Of a DNA stretch of 32,471 bases, positions 14,795-23,744 are shown piece after piece. The position numbers and the translations under genes were made by a program. The DNA is from an uncultured Clostridia bacterium (GTDB lineage: Bacteria > Bacillota > Clostridia > Oscillospirales > Acutalibacteraceae): contig CANRMJ010000015.1 in assembly GCA_947631705.1 (NCBI GenBank), positions 1 to 32,471 of the forward strand. Direction: 5' to 3'. The notes beneath the pieces are model-generated. The model saw nothing but the letters and a program-made list of their open reading frames with translations, made no database searches and was not told where the DNA came from. How positions within the stretch are numbered: the stretch's first letter is position 1; every line of letters starts with the position of its first letter.

Positions 14795-14832
14795 TCACCC
14801 CCTCTAAATCAATCAGAGGGAATTGCCCTCTG
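14795..14832 (-). promoter_or_regulatory. Leader fold that can hide the toxin ribosome binding site
   Basis: In the toxin mRNA the segment CCCTCTG (14814-14820) can pair either with CAGAGGG just upstream (14826-14832) or with the ribosome binding site AGAGGGG just downstream (14797-14804). The two pairings exclude each other, so the leader is bistable on paper. Such switches are known in type I toxin mRNAs. Confidence 0.6.
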
Positions 14833-14894
14833 ATCATTTATGAAAGAGGACTAACCGCCTACCGCTATATGGTAGTTTTCCTTATCCGATAAAA

Positions 14895-14923
14895 ATTATA
14901 TAGTATCGGATTTACATTGTCAA
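14895..14923 (-). promoter_or_regulatory. Perfect consensus sigma-70 promoter for the toxin
   Basis: TTGACA (14918-14923) and TATAAT (14895-14900) on the minus strand are separated by exactly 17 bases. It should be constitutively strong in the lysogen, unlike a late phage promoter. Confidence 0.88.
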
Positions 14924-14943
14924 CAATACATCCGTGTTGTTTT

Positions 14944-15198
14944 TTATTGCTTCTTTTTTAAATCATCAATTCGGTGGTTTACCACCTTTTGTTTTTCTTC
15001 AAGGATGTTTAATCTGCCTTCGGCTTCGTACATCCTTTCAACAAGATTGTTGTGTTTTTTCACCTGCTCGGTGAGATTATCCAATTTTGCGTCATATACT
15101 GCCTGATGCCCTGCGGAGGCTTTCTGACTGCCTATGTAGTTTCCGAGAAAGGAAAGCACCGCTACGGCGCAGCTTACTATTGCTATTGCAAGTGTCAC
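14944..15198 (-). CDS. Small membrane-anchored coiled-coil protein of the lysis region (XhlA-like)
   Basis: This 84-residue protein has an N-terminal membrane helix (about residues 2-21) followed by a helical, charged coiled-coil segment from about 35 to 84. This matches the plan of XhlA/haemolysin-like proteins (PF10779) encoded next to holins, but with the membrane segment at the other end from the classical layout, so the assignment is loose. It may help membrane disruption or anchor a lysis complex. The start is GTG at 15198, overlapping the stop of the preceding small gene by three bases; the GGCGGTGAG stretch before it serves as ribosome binding site. Confidence 0.7.
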   Translation of the reverse strand: MTLAIAIVSCAVAVLSFLGNYIGSQKASAGHQAVYDAKLDNLTEQVKKHNNLVERMYEAEGRLNILEEKQKVVNHRIDDLKKKQ

Positions 15199-15329
15199 AT
15201 TTTCTCACCGCCTTGCTTTTTCTTATCTCTGATAATTTTTTGTGCCCTTGCTCTCGCTTTTGTAATCAAAAAATACAACGGGTCATCTTTCGGTAATTCT
15301 TGAATTTTGCCGTTTCTAAATATTTTCAT
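15195..15329 (-). CDS. Small basic phage protein, 44 residues
   Basis: I choose the ATG at 15329 because GGGGAGG lies seven bases upstream; a longer frame to 15380 has no good site. The protein begins M-K-I-F-R-N-G-K and is rich in Lys and Arg in its second half. Its start overlaps the end of the baseplate gene by 14 bases and its stop overlaps the GTG of the next gene, so translation is coupled. The position between the baseplate gene and lysis genes is where XkdX-like small proteins occur, but the sequence does not match XkdX. Function unknown. Confidence 0.65.
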   Translation of the reverse strand: MKIFRNGKIQELPKDDPLYFLITKARARAQKIIRDKKKQGGEKM

Positions 15330-17289
15330 GAAGAAACCTCCCCAATATATAAGCTGTGCTGTTGTAAGCGTCCGCATCAATTTGTATTAGTTTCAAATAA
15401 GGATCGACTGTTCCGGCTGTATTATGTATTTGAAAACTTTTCTCACCTTTTGAAGTGCTTATGAATCCTTTATACAAAACGCCGCCGTCACCTCCGGTTG
15501 TTACCATAACCGTCATCGAAAGTAAATAATAATCATCTTCTTCAGTAGCTATGCTTGAAAAATCCAATGTATTAATTAATGAGACAGCATTACAACCTAT
15601 CGACACCGATGTTATATTTGTATTAAGACGAAATGAACAATCAATTTCTCCGTAGCCTACCTTTTCTGTGGAGTAGTGAAAAGATATATTATAATGCGAC
15701 TTATCTTTAAATTTATTATCGGAAGAAATAGGACCCAAAACATTATACTTTAATGATTTTAAAAGAGATTGAGATGGTAATTCTAAAAGTTTGTCCATTT
15801 TTTCTGCGTCCGGCAGAATCAAAGAATATATAACAGAACCATCTATGTTCCCCGAATTATAACAATCTAAAATGATCAATGAGCTTCCGGCAGGCATAAC
15901 TTCTTCAGGATACTCCGGGTCGGATACATCTTCTATGAATATCATCCATAAAGGTACATTTTGCGAAAAGTTTTCTTCCAAAAGGGCTATTACATCTACA
16001 TAATCTTCATAAGAAGATATGAACCTAATTCCTAATTTTTTGGCAAATTCGGCTAACAGGTCACTCGCAAGTTTTTGAAACGCCTTGGTTTCTTCAAAAT
16101 TTTGCCATGAAAGATAAGGTTCTCCGAATACACCCGGTTCAACTTCATCCGATGCCACCGTTAAAAACTTGTCTACGTCAGTCCATTCCATATTAAACAG
16201 TGGCACAAGTAAAGTGAGTACCTCTATTACTCTCCAAATACTACTCAGATAAGAAATGTTGATATCTCCTTCAACTCCTGAGTCGATAATTATATCCTCC
16301 CCGGTGATAAACAGATAACAGTCATAATACGATGTTTTCCATTTAAATATTGTGCCGCCTTTCATAAAATAAATCGTTTCATCAATATTCTTTTTTGTGT
16401 AATGGAAATACCCATCGTTTACAACGTCATAACGTCCTCTTTCCAGACTGTTGCCCTCTGTAGCGTTTTCTCTATTTTTCCCTAATTCAAGCAGTGTTCC
16501 GGGAAGATTTATGAGTTCTGTATAATCCGTTGTCCCGGGAGCTCCGGGGTCGCCTTTTTCACCTTGCTGACCGGGTGCGCCGTCTTTGCCGGGAACCCCG
16601 GGCAAGCCTTGTTCCCCTTTATCGCCTTTTTCGCCCTTGTCACCGCGTTCTCCTTTGATATTAACGGTTTCGGGGTTCGGAAGTCCTTTATCATTATTCC
16701 AAGACAAAACGCCGTCTGCGGTCACGGAGGGCGTGAATGTGGCGCCGCTTTCGCCGTCAGCTCCGTCTTTGCCGTTAAACTCGCCGTTCTCTGCCTGCTG
16801 CCGGATTTCCTCGGCGGCGGTGTTGGCGTTTTCTGCGGCGGTGTTGGCGTTGTTTATTTTAGTGTCGATTTCAGTTATCAAATCAAGCAAAAAATCGTAA
16901 TTGTTATCCTCAGCTATATCTGAACCGTCTGAAATATACGATTCTGTTTCAATTGTAAATTTAGATGTTGACAGCTTTTCTTGAGTAATCGGGTTAATGA
17001 CAATAATTTCGCAATTTAAATGACCTGCAATTTCTAACATCCAATTAGAAATAGGAACGAGAACTGATCCGTCTTCATTGACTGTGCCAATGAAAGATTT
17101 AATTGAGCCGTCTGCTCTTTTTCCAGTGATTATGACTTTTGAATCTTTTTCTATAAAAACAGGTGTACCATCGGTCGTTATGTTTGCTTTTATAAATCGT
17201 GAATTCATATCGCCCTGCTTTGCAACGGTGGTTCTGAAACGATTAGGTGTAGTGCAATCAATAACGCATTCTTTAACAATCGTTGCCAT
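15316..17289 (-). CDS. BppU-like baseplate upper protein with collagen-like stretch
   Basis: From the ATG at 17289 the protein has 657 residues; a GTG at 17301 lies too close to the GGGAAG site, so I prefer the ATG. Residues 1-120 resemble the BppU N-terminal domain (PF10651) that anchors side fibres to the siphovirus baseplate. A short Ala/Asn-rich coiled coil follows (about 140-165), then 13 perfect Gly-X-Y triplets (about 213-252, of G-E-K, G-D-K and G-A-P type) that should form a collagen-like triple helix. The remaining 400 residues resemble no domain I know and probably hold the trimeric receptor-binding head. It lies directly after the tail hub gene. Host surface binding is inferred from this architecture. 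Confidence 0.8.
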   Translation of the reverse strand: MATIVKECVIDCTTPNRFRTTVAKQGDMNSRFIKANITTDGTPVFIEKDSKVIITGKRADGSIKSFIGTVNEDGSVLVPISNWMLEIAGHLNCEIIVINPITQEKLSTSKFTIETESYISDGSDIAEDNNYDFLLDLITEIDTKINNANTAAENANTAAEEIRQQAENGEFNGKDGADGESGATFTPSVTADGVLSWNNDKGLPNPETVNIKGERGDKGEKGDKGEQGLPGVPGKDGAPGQQGEKGDPGAPGTTDYTELINLPGTLLELGKNRENATEGNSLERGRYDVVNDGYFHYTKKNIDETIYFMKGGTIFKWKTSYYDCYLFITGEDIIIDSGVEGDINISYLSSIWRVIEVLTLLVPLFNMEWTDVDKFLTVASDEVEPGVFGEPYLSWQNFEETKAFQKLASDLLAEFAKKLGIRFISSYEDYVDVIALLEENFSQNVPLWMIFIEDVSDPEYPEEVMPAGSSLIILDCYNSGNIDGSVIYSLILPDAEKMDKLLELPSQSLLKSLKYNVLGPISSDNKFKDKSHYNISFHYSTEKVGYGEIDCSFRLNTNITSVSIGCNAVSLINTLDFSSIATEEDDYYLLSMTVMVTTGGDGGVLYKGFISTSKGEKSFQIHNTAGTVDPYLKLIQIDADAYNSTAYILGRFLHENI

Positions 17290-17293
17290 AAGT

Positions 17294-20032
17294 TTAATCA
17301 CTTCCCTTTCCTAAATCTTCAATGATATTCTCTATATTTAATAATCGTTTCCGAACATTATCGTAATTCTTTTTTAGAGTATCAATTTCCTTTTTTTGTT
17401 CCTGTATAAGTTTTAGCATCGCAGGTATCATAATTCTGTCCTGCCAAGATTCAGCCTCTCCTTCAGCATTGCGAATTACTGCATTGGGATAATACTTCTC
17501 AACATCTTCGGCAGTAATACCTATCTGTGTTCCCGAAACAAGTTCTTTATCTTTATGCTCCTCCTTATAGTTATACTGAACAACAGGAAGATCATACAGT
17601 CTTTCAGGCGCAAGCTGTTTTTCCAACTTTACGGTGATATTTTCCTTATATCGTTTAGAAGAACTTGTTGTAGTGATTTCACAATTTGTATTAACAACAA
17701 GAGGTATTGTTCCGCTTGTTGCACGAAAATCGAGTCTGAATGTATTATTAGATTTTATGTAATTCAATCCATATAGAACAAGATTCCCGTCTTCGTTACA
17801 AAATACGTTGTAGTTAGAATTATTTCTAAAACTTATACCTGTAGAATCAATATCTTTACAATAGAGATTGCCTATAGATGCATCCCCTATAGTGTATATA
17901 GCATCCCCTATTTCATCTGTAAGATGAATTCTACCCGATTCTATAAGACCTTGTCCTAAAAAATTATTGCCTTTTTTAAAACCAGTTTCCGTTATATTCC
18001 AGCCAGCTATATCGCCTTTTATAGCATGTAGAGAACCATCATATTTGACAGTAAATGGCCATATAGAAGTACCGCTCGTTGTTAGTTTTGTACCGAAAGC
18101 AACATCATTATCAGGATTATTGCTAAATATACTTTGTATATACCCCAAGTAATTGGTACCATTATAAGTTTTTTCACTATACAAGGTTGTTCCACCTATA
18201 TTAAAACCACCAATAGTACCTCCTGGAGACAAAAGATAGTTAGCATAAGCTCTTCCATCTTTTGTTTTAAGAACTTCGTATGTTTTTCCGCCGTCTTTTG
18301 TGTAACCCTCTCCACCATTACACCAAACCCACATGGCAACGTTGTTGTCTCCGTTAGTAGCAACAACTTTGCCTTCGCCGTTGGACTCCTCAACCCATTT
18401 GAGTTCAATATCAGCATCAGGTATCGCAATGGCTCTTAACTTTTTCTGTGAGTCAAACACAAATTTTACATATCCTCCTGTAACTCCGGACATCATTTGC
18501 ACCATTTCTTGATAAGATGCCTCAAAACCACTTAATTTATTTTCTAAACGTTTTGATGATGGAATTGAAATAAAATCTCGTTTAACATCTGTTTTGAGTT
18601 CGCAATCTATCTTTGCAGACAGACCGCCTGTTACGGTAATTACATTGTTTAAGACCAATACGTTATAAAATTCGTTATTTTTATCTTGAACGGAAACGAA
18701 ATCACCACAGTCTATTGATGGATTACCTTTGTAGTTAACAATGCACGGTAAAATTTGAATACCCTTATAGAGATTAAGAATGTTTTCGGCGACAGTTTCA
18801 CTTGTTATATATGGATTTTCAAAATTCAACCCATAAACTCCGCTACCTATCGTGATAACTCCACCATTACCGTTTTTATCAGTTTCGGAACCCGTTGTTA
18901 TATAGTCAATAGACAATGTGCTTTCATGAGCTTTTTCCAAACCATCCATATATTGTTGTCTGCTTGGAATACTGTTTGAGGTTGTCTCTAACTTTTTTAA
19001 AGTAAGTTTTCCAGAACGATCGATTACTGCGTTGCATCCAAGAATACCTACCATGTAACCAAGTATATCCCTTGCGGATAAATCTACGTGTCCGGGATTG
19101 GGTATGGTAACATTACCGTTAACATAATTAATAACAGGATAACTAACCAATACATCTATTCTTGCATCTGGTAAATCTTCAAATTGTTCTGTTATAATAT
19201 GAAAACCTAAGAAAAGAGTATCAGTATAAGAAGGAGGAGTTATTGAACCCTCTATCCATTCATCACCCGTTTCCATATCGTAATAGTTTCCAAAGGTCAT
19301 ACCCGAATAATCAACAGAGGAATATTGTACAGCCTTTTGATAGTCCTTATAATAAACAACTTTTACATTTGACGTTGATAAATCATTAATACCGTGAAAC
19401 TGGATGGTAATATCCGTTGTGCCTTTAGGTATAGGAATGAGATTTGTTGTACCGATTGAGTGATTGCTTTCATATGTAATATCACCATTTTCGAATAAAA
19501 CGTTCTCACCCTGTCTTATTGATTTATCAGTTACACCATTTGTAGCATCAGGTATTTTAACTGTGATACCCGACTGGGAACAGATGTCTTGTATAACCTG
19601 TAATACTGTTACGTTCGTTCTACTAAGTCCGCAAGTATAATTATCGCCTAATTTTTCGGTAATCTTATACATTGCGTCAAAAGCAGTAATTTTGACTGAT
19701 TTATAATCATTCTTTGTAGTATATTCATCAACATAAAAAACACCTAACGGTGTGTATTCAACAATACCGTCAACGTTTATACCAATCTCAATCTCAATCT
19801 TAGCCTTATTAATACCTATAAAGTTTTCAGGAACTAACATATCAAGTTCGAGTTTTTTACTACAAGTATTACCGAGAGAAAGGCTGTCTGTATTTCCTAC
19901 AGAATCCGTAACAGTAAAGGATTTTATGTGTTGACCTGTTACAACATTTGTATCGTTAAATGTTGCTCTGACTGAAATTTCTCTGCTGTTAGATTCATAC
20001 GCTTTTAATACTTTTTCATCTATTTTAAACAT
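17294..20032 (-). CDS. Tail hub / tail-associated protein with C-terminal S74 chaperone domain
   Basis: This 912-residue protein begins with a tail-hub fold of the phage tail protein (Tal/gp44-like) group: beta-rich region 1-150, then a domain including A-R-D-I-L-G-Y-M near 325. A segment of about 110 residues between these parts (about 180-295) looks like an inserted beta-sandwich. The C-terminal 120 residues form an intramolecular chaperone domain of the Peptidase_S74 type (PF13884): S-S-S-K-R-Y-K-E-N-I at 790-799 with the expected Ser-Lys self-cleavage site, then I-G-I-T-A-E-D-V, and a terminal coiled coil (870-908). In known proteins this domain trimerises a fibre and then cuts itself off. 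The start has only a weak AGAG site. Confidence 0.83.
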   Translation of the reverse strand: MFKIDEKVLKAYESNSREISVRATFNDTNVVTGQHIKSFTVTDSVGNTDSLSLGNTCSKKLELDMLVPENFIGINKAKIEIEIGINVDGIVEYTPLGVFYVDEYTTKNDYKSVKITAFDAMYKITEKLGDNYTCGLSRTNVTVLQVIQDICSQSGITVKIPDATNGVTDKSIRQGENVLFENGDITYESNHSIGTTNLIPIPKGTTDITIQFHGINDLSTSNVKVVYYKDYQKAVQYSSVDYSGMTFGNYYDMETGDEWIEGSITPPSYTDTLFLGFHIITEQFEDLPDARIDVLVSYPVINYVNGNVTIPNPGHVDLSARDILGYMVGILGCNAVIDRSGKLTLKKLETTSNSIPSRQQYMDGLEKAHESTLSIDYITTGSETDKNGNGGVITIGSGVYGLNFENPYITSETVAENILNLYKGIQILPCIVNYKGNPSIDCGDFVSVQDKNNEFYNVLVLNNVITVTGGLSAKIDCELKTDVKRDFISIPSSKRLENKLSGFEASYQEMVQMMSGVTGGYVKFVFDSQKKLRAIAIPDADIELKWVEESNGEGKVVATNGDNNVAMWVWCNGGEGYTKDGGKTYEVLKTKDGRAYANYLLSPGGTIGGFNIGGTTLYSEKTYNGTNYLGYIQSIFSNNPDNDVAFGTKLTTSGTSIWPFTVKYDGSLHAIKGDIAGWNITETGFKKGNNFLGQGLIESGRIHLTDEIGDAIYTIGDASIGNLYCKDIDSTGISFRNNSNYNVFCNEDGNLVLYGLNYIKSNNTFRLDFRATSGTIPLVVNTNCEITTTSSSKRYKENITVKLEKQLAPERLYDLPVVQYNYKEEHKDKELVSGTQIGITAEDVEKYYPNAVIRNAEGEAESWQDRIMIPAMLKLIQEQKKEIDTLKKNYDNVRKRLLNIENIIEDLGKGSD

Positions 20033-20035
20033 AAT

Positions 20036-20416
20036 TTACAACTCTATAAAATTTGCAGACAGGGTTTCCCAAACGATATCATCTGCCTGCTGTGCGCCTG
20101 TTCGGAATATGGGCGCTGACCTATCACCCACGTAAACGGTTGCTGTTCTGAAGTCTCCAACATAAGGATCGGGATAGCAAATATCAAATGATTCCTTTTC
20201 CATTGCTTGCAATAACGCTGAAATTTCAGACATTGTCAGACCTGTCCATGTGCAATTAATTTTTCTTTTCGCTCTTTTTCCACCCGCGATTCTATCCAAA
20301 AACATATCACCATCTTGAACGCGACCAGTTTCCGAACCATGAATATCTTGTAAATCAATCTGCATAGTAGCAGGTGTTTTTAAGTTTGTGTTTCCATCAA
20401 TAGTTAAATAAATCAT
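20036..20416 (-). CDS. Distal tail-like protein (DUF6711-like)
   Basis: This 126-residue protein lies between the tape measure and the tail hub, the fixed place of the distal tail protein in siphoviruses. Its sequence, with an early V/I-D-L-Q-D-I segment, an R-x-K-R-K-I-N-C-T-W stretch and a C-P-D-P-Y-like turn, resembles the short distal-tail-like family DUF6711 of clostridial phages. It is much shorter than the classical two-domain Dit and would represent the ring-forming N-terminal half only. A GGAG site precedes the ATG. The call rests mostly on position. Confidence 0.68.
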   Translation of the reverse strand: MIYLTIDGNTNLKTPATMQIDLQDIHGSETGRVQDGDMFLDRIAGGKRAKRKINCTWTGLTMSEISALLQAMEKESFDICYPDPYVGDFRTATVYVGDRSAPIFRTGAQQADDIVWETLSANFIEL

Positions 20417-20428
20417 TTTTGTTTCTCC

Positions 20429-23278
20429 TTATACATTAAGAGGGGAACGGCCTTTAACTTTAACCTCATCATTATGTCTTTTGACAGTATTCCTGTATAT
20501 AGGCTCTCCATCAAGAGTTACAGTAAGGTTAATAACAGACCCTCCCTGAGTCGAACTGTCGCTCATAGCCTCTCTCATTGCGCGATATACACCGTTAGAA
20601 ACAGAGTCAACAATTTGATCGTTATTCATTACTGCTGTTTTACCGCCTCCGGCACTTGCAACAAGCTCAGGACCACTCTCACGGGCTATAAAGGCTTGTC
20701 CTGCGGAAATAACACCACCTGTAGCAAGTCGAGGAATACTAACTTCAGAAAGATTTGCACCGACCTCTAATTTTGAAAAACCTACAACACTTTGCAGCCA
20801 ATCGGGAACATCCCAACTAAATCCAAATTTGTTAATTAATTTGATACACTTGTTTATGGCTTTTTCAACAAGGTCTATAGCGCCATTACATACATTTTTT
20901 ATCCAAGTTGTAACAGGGTTACTGTCAACCTTTTCGGCTTTCTGAACACCCTTCAGCCCCGCTATGATTAGTGCTATACCAAGACCGATACCTCCCCCTG
21001 TTAGACAAAGCAGAATACCTAACACAATACTTGCTGCTGAAACAATAGAAAGAATGCTTGCGAGGACTGTTTTTATTTTTTGTTTAACCGTTTCCCAATT
21101 GATGACGACCGCTGTTACAATAAGTGCCACACCAGCTACTATTAACGCAACACCAAGAGGAATACCTACACCAGTAAACACCAAAATTGCACCCAAAACG
21201 AGTAACGCTGCACCTACAATAGCTCCTATTTTCTTTACAACCTCTGTGATTTTGGATTTCATAAAATCCCAATCGAGAGCGGCTGTTGCTGCAAGTGTTG
21301 CCGCCCCTGCCAACATCATTCCAATACCAAGAGGGACATCAATACCTGAAAACGCTAAAATTGCACCTAAGGCAAGAAGTGCTGTACCGACTATTGTGCC
21401 TACTATAATGATGGTTTCTCTAATTTTCTGAGGGATTACTTCCCATTGCTCTTTTCCGGCAGAAACGAGAGTCAATGCACCGATAGCGAGCATCGCGAGA
21501 CCCAATGCGATCTGTGTTGCGGAAAAAGTCAGTAACGCACCAATAGCGATGAATGCAACGGAAACAATAGTAGTGATAGTAGCTATAACCTCTCTTACCT
21601 TGTCAGATGCGGTGTCCCAATTCAGAGCTAACTGACTAACAAGACCTACTGCCCCAACTGCAAGTAAAGCAATACCGAGCGGAACACTTACGCCTGTAAT
21701 GATAAACAGAATACCTAATGCGAGAGCGGCACCACTCACAATGCTTGTAATAATATCGAGTGTTCCGCTTACTTTATCCTCTGCAAATTTCCAGTTAAGC
21801 GTTAATGCGGTCGCTAAACTTGCGGCCCCTAACGCCATTAAAGTAATACCAAGAGGTACACTTGCTCCAGAAAAGGCGAGCATTGCACCGAGAGCAAGTA
21901 AGAATCCTCCAAGTATGCCTGTAATTGTTGTCAAAGTGCCAATAACGCTTTGATCCAAACTACCCCAATTCACAGAAACAGCAGTAACTAAACCTGTAAC
22001 GCCGGCAATAATTAAAGCAATACCAATAGGGAGATGTCCTGTCAGAACGAGAATTACACCGAGAGCAAGCAAGAATCCGCTTGCAATTATTTCAATCTTT
22101 TTCAGTGTGCTTTCTATCTGAGTAGTATCTATGCTCTTTAATCCCTCTGTAAAATCATAGCCATACTTACTTAGATCAAGTCCTAAGTCAGCAGGTAAAC
22201 CGCCGCCTAAGAGCGTAGAGGTAGTATCTTTTGGAGCATTGAGGACATTCAACTCATCAAACCCCATAAGTGTCTTTTTGAGTTTCTTTGCCTCATCGTT
22301 AGACTCGTCAAGTCCCTCTGCTAAATCGTCCGCAAAAGACGAACTCATATCAAGACCTGAATAATCTATCTTCGGAAGCTGGAATCCTAACAGGTCGGCT
22401 ACACGCTGAGCCGCTACGGTCAGCCAATTAACCACAACCTGTAATACAGGGATGAAATTGACTACCAGTACCGATACGATATTACCTAAGGCTCGTTTCA
22501 TCTGCGTAATCTGTGCGTTAAGAATACGCATAGCATTCGCAGGTGTAATGATAGTTCGAGCGAGGTCGCCCTGAACATTCTGTGTTTTCTCCATTATGGT
22601 AATATACCTAAGTGTAGCCTTTTGAGCCTCTGTCATTTTCGAGGTTGAGAGTTCAATACCGTGTGCAAGTGCTGTTTCTTTCAACTGAGCAACAGAGAGG
22701 TTAATACCCCACACTTTAAGACCTTTTATCTGTCCGGACATACCGCTCTGTACCTTTTGGAAAGCCGTCTGTACATCGGTATTCCATAATGACGATAAAT
22801 CGTAGGCTATCTGTGTAAGTTGCTGACTCATTTGATTAGACACGCTTTCGTCCATACCGTAGCCTGTGAGAAGCTGATTAAACGAGCCTTGATAGTTTAT
22901 CCACTCTTTGACATCGATACCCATAAGGTTTTGGAGTTTATCAGCATAATCCTTAGCCGCATCTGCTCCTTTTCCCATAGTTACCTCGAATAAGTTAAGA
23001 GCCTCTATGTAACTGTTCGATTCGTTAAACCATTCAGCACATTTGTCTGTAACCACATTAAGCACACGCTCTACTTTTCGTAAAGAGGAGGCAGCCTTGC
23101 CAAAACCGCCGCTTGTATTTTTGCTCACAGAATCGAGCTTACTTTCGGTTTTGCTCACTTTATTAGAGATTTTCTCCAATTTTTCCAGCCGTTTTATGAT
23201 ATTATCGAGGGCATCATAACCGCTTTTCGCATCGCCCTTTATCTCGATTTGTAAAGTATCAATCGTCTGCTCCGGCAT
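20429..23278 (-). CDS. Tape measure protein with seven hydrophobic repeats
   Basis: The 949-residue protein begins with a coiled coil (20-75), followed by a PhageMin_Tail-like region (about 85-300) with Q-S-G-M-S-G-Q-I-K-G-L near 177-187. From about residue 398 to 785 there are seven tandem repeats of about 57 residues. Each has two hydrophobic segments around a P-L-G-I-A-L-like turn, a N-W or D-W motif, and an amphipathic helix with K-x-K. The tail end (about 860-949) is Gly-rich with an A-T-G-G-V motif typical of tape measure C-termini. It sets tail length and, in many phages, helps DNA pass the host membrane; the repeats fit the latter. The known rule of about 0.15 nm per residue would give a tail near 140 nm. 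GGAGGAG precedes the ATG. Confidence 0.92.
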   Translation of the reverse strand: MPEQTIDTLQIEIKGDAKSGYDALDNIIKRLEKLEKISNKVSKTESKLDSVSKNTSGGFGKAASSLRKVERVLNVVTDKCAEWFNESNSYIEALNLFEVTMGKGADAAKDYADKLQNLMGIDVKEWINYQGSFNQLLTGYGMDESVSNQMSQQLTQIAYDLSSLWNTDVQTAFQKVQSGMSGQIKGLKVWGINLSVAQLKETALAHGIELSTSKMTEAQKATLRYITIMEKTQNVQGDLARTIITPANAMRILNAQITQMKRALGNIVSVLVVNFIPVLQVVVNWLTVAAQRVADLLGFQLPKIDYSGLDMSSSFADDLAEGLDESNDEAKKLKKTLMGFDELNVLNAPKDTTSTLLGGGLPADLGLDLSKYGYDFTEGLKSIDTTQIESTLKKIEIIASGFLLALGVILVLTGHLPIGIALIIAGVTGLVTAVSVNWGSLDQSVIGTLTTITGILGGFLLALGAMLAFSGASVPLGITLMALGAASLATALTLNWKFAEDKVSGTLDIITSIVSGAALALGILFIITGVSVPLGIALLAVGAVGLVSQLALNWDTASDKVREVIATITTIVSVAFIAIGALLTFSATQIALGLAMLAIGALTLVSAGKEQWEVIPQKIRETIIIVGTIVGTALLALGAILAFSGIDVPLGIGMMLAGAATLAATAALDWDFMKSKITEVVKKIGAIVGAALLVLGAILVFTGVGIPLGVALIVAGVALIVTAVVINWETVKQKIKTVLASILSIVSAASIVLGILLCLTGGGIGLGIALIIAGLKGVQKAEKVDSNPVTTWIKNVCNGAIDLVEKAINKCIKLINKFGFSWDVPDWLQSVVGFSKLEVGANLSEVSIPRLATGGVISAGQAFIARESGPELVASAGGGKTAVMNNDQIVDSVSNGVYRAMREAMSDSSTQGGSVINLTVTLDGEPIYRNTVKRHNDEVKVKGRSPLNV
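20924..22087 (-). repeat. Seven tandem 57-residue coding repeats in the tape measure gene
   Basis: The repeats are clear in protein but diverged in DNA, so they are old or under selection for changing sequence. Repeats 2, 3, 5 and 6 share the pattern L-x-L-G-A-I-L-x-F-x-G-x-x-x-P-L-G. Repeat 4 lacks the proline, and repeat 7 is truncated after its second hydrophobic segment. Confidence 0.85.
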
Positions 23279-23744
23279 TGTTCTCCTCCTTTCGCTTTTT
23301 GTTTTTGAGTATTTTATTGAAATTAGAAGCGAAAGCCTCTGCCTTTTCTCTGATAGATTCTTGCTTTGCTTTTGCTTCCTTAACTTTTCTCTGTTTTAAG
23401 GCTGTTTCGGTGATAGGTAACGGCTCGTGCATATATTTTTCAGGATCGGCTTTGCTCATAGGACGGAAAGCCGGAGCTACTCTAAGCAGAGCATCGTAAA
23501 TATACAATCCTTGCAGCCATAACTGTTCGTTTATACGCTCTCTTTTCTGTTCATACGCTCTACGATAATACTTAGCAATCTGAACATCTCCATCCCAAAA
23601 TTGTTCGTAGGACATACCTATCGACAAAAAGAAAGGCAGGTGCGTTTCAAAGAGTTCCGTATAAGTTATAGAGGAGAGGGAGTCATAAGATATACCGCCC
23701 TCTCCTGAATCGGAAAGAGGATCACCTGCTATACCACTTTCCAA
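23259..23744 (-). CDS. Tail assembly chaperone, downstream (T-like) part
   Basis: This 161-residue frame begins formally at a TTG (23744) but lacks a good ribosome binding site, and it overlaps the end of the upstream chaperone gene. It is more likely made as a -1 frameshift product, as in lambda G/GT. A GGGAAAC slippery site at 23750-23756 sits in the right frame; after slippage the reading continues His-Ser-Leu-Glu-Ser-Gly into this frame, giving a fusion of about 265 residues. The C-terminal third is a highly charged coiled coil. Position directly before the tape measure gene supports the role: such fusions coat the tape measure during tail assembly. Overlap with the tape measure start is 20 bases. 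Confidence 0.8.
   Translation of the reverse strand: MESGIAGDPLSDSGEGGISYDSLSSITYTELFETHLPFFLSIGMSYEQFWDGDVQIAKYYRRAYEQKRERINEQLWLQGLYIYDALLRVAPAFRPMSKADPEKYMHEPLPITETALKQRKVKEAKAKQESIREKAEAFASNFNKILKNKKRKEENNAGADD

Noticed and set aside
16564-16923. Plus-strand ORFs opposite the collagen-like region
   Set aside because: They are the antisense of Gly-X-Y codons (Pro-rich or Gly-rich shadows) and have no ribosome binding site.
20964-21431. 155-codon plus-strand ORF opposite the tape measure repeats
   Set aside because: Low-complexity Pro/Ala/Ile shadow of the hydrophobic repeats with no ribosome binding site.
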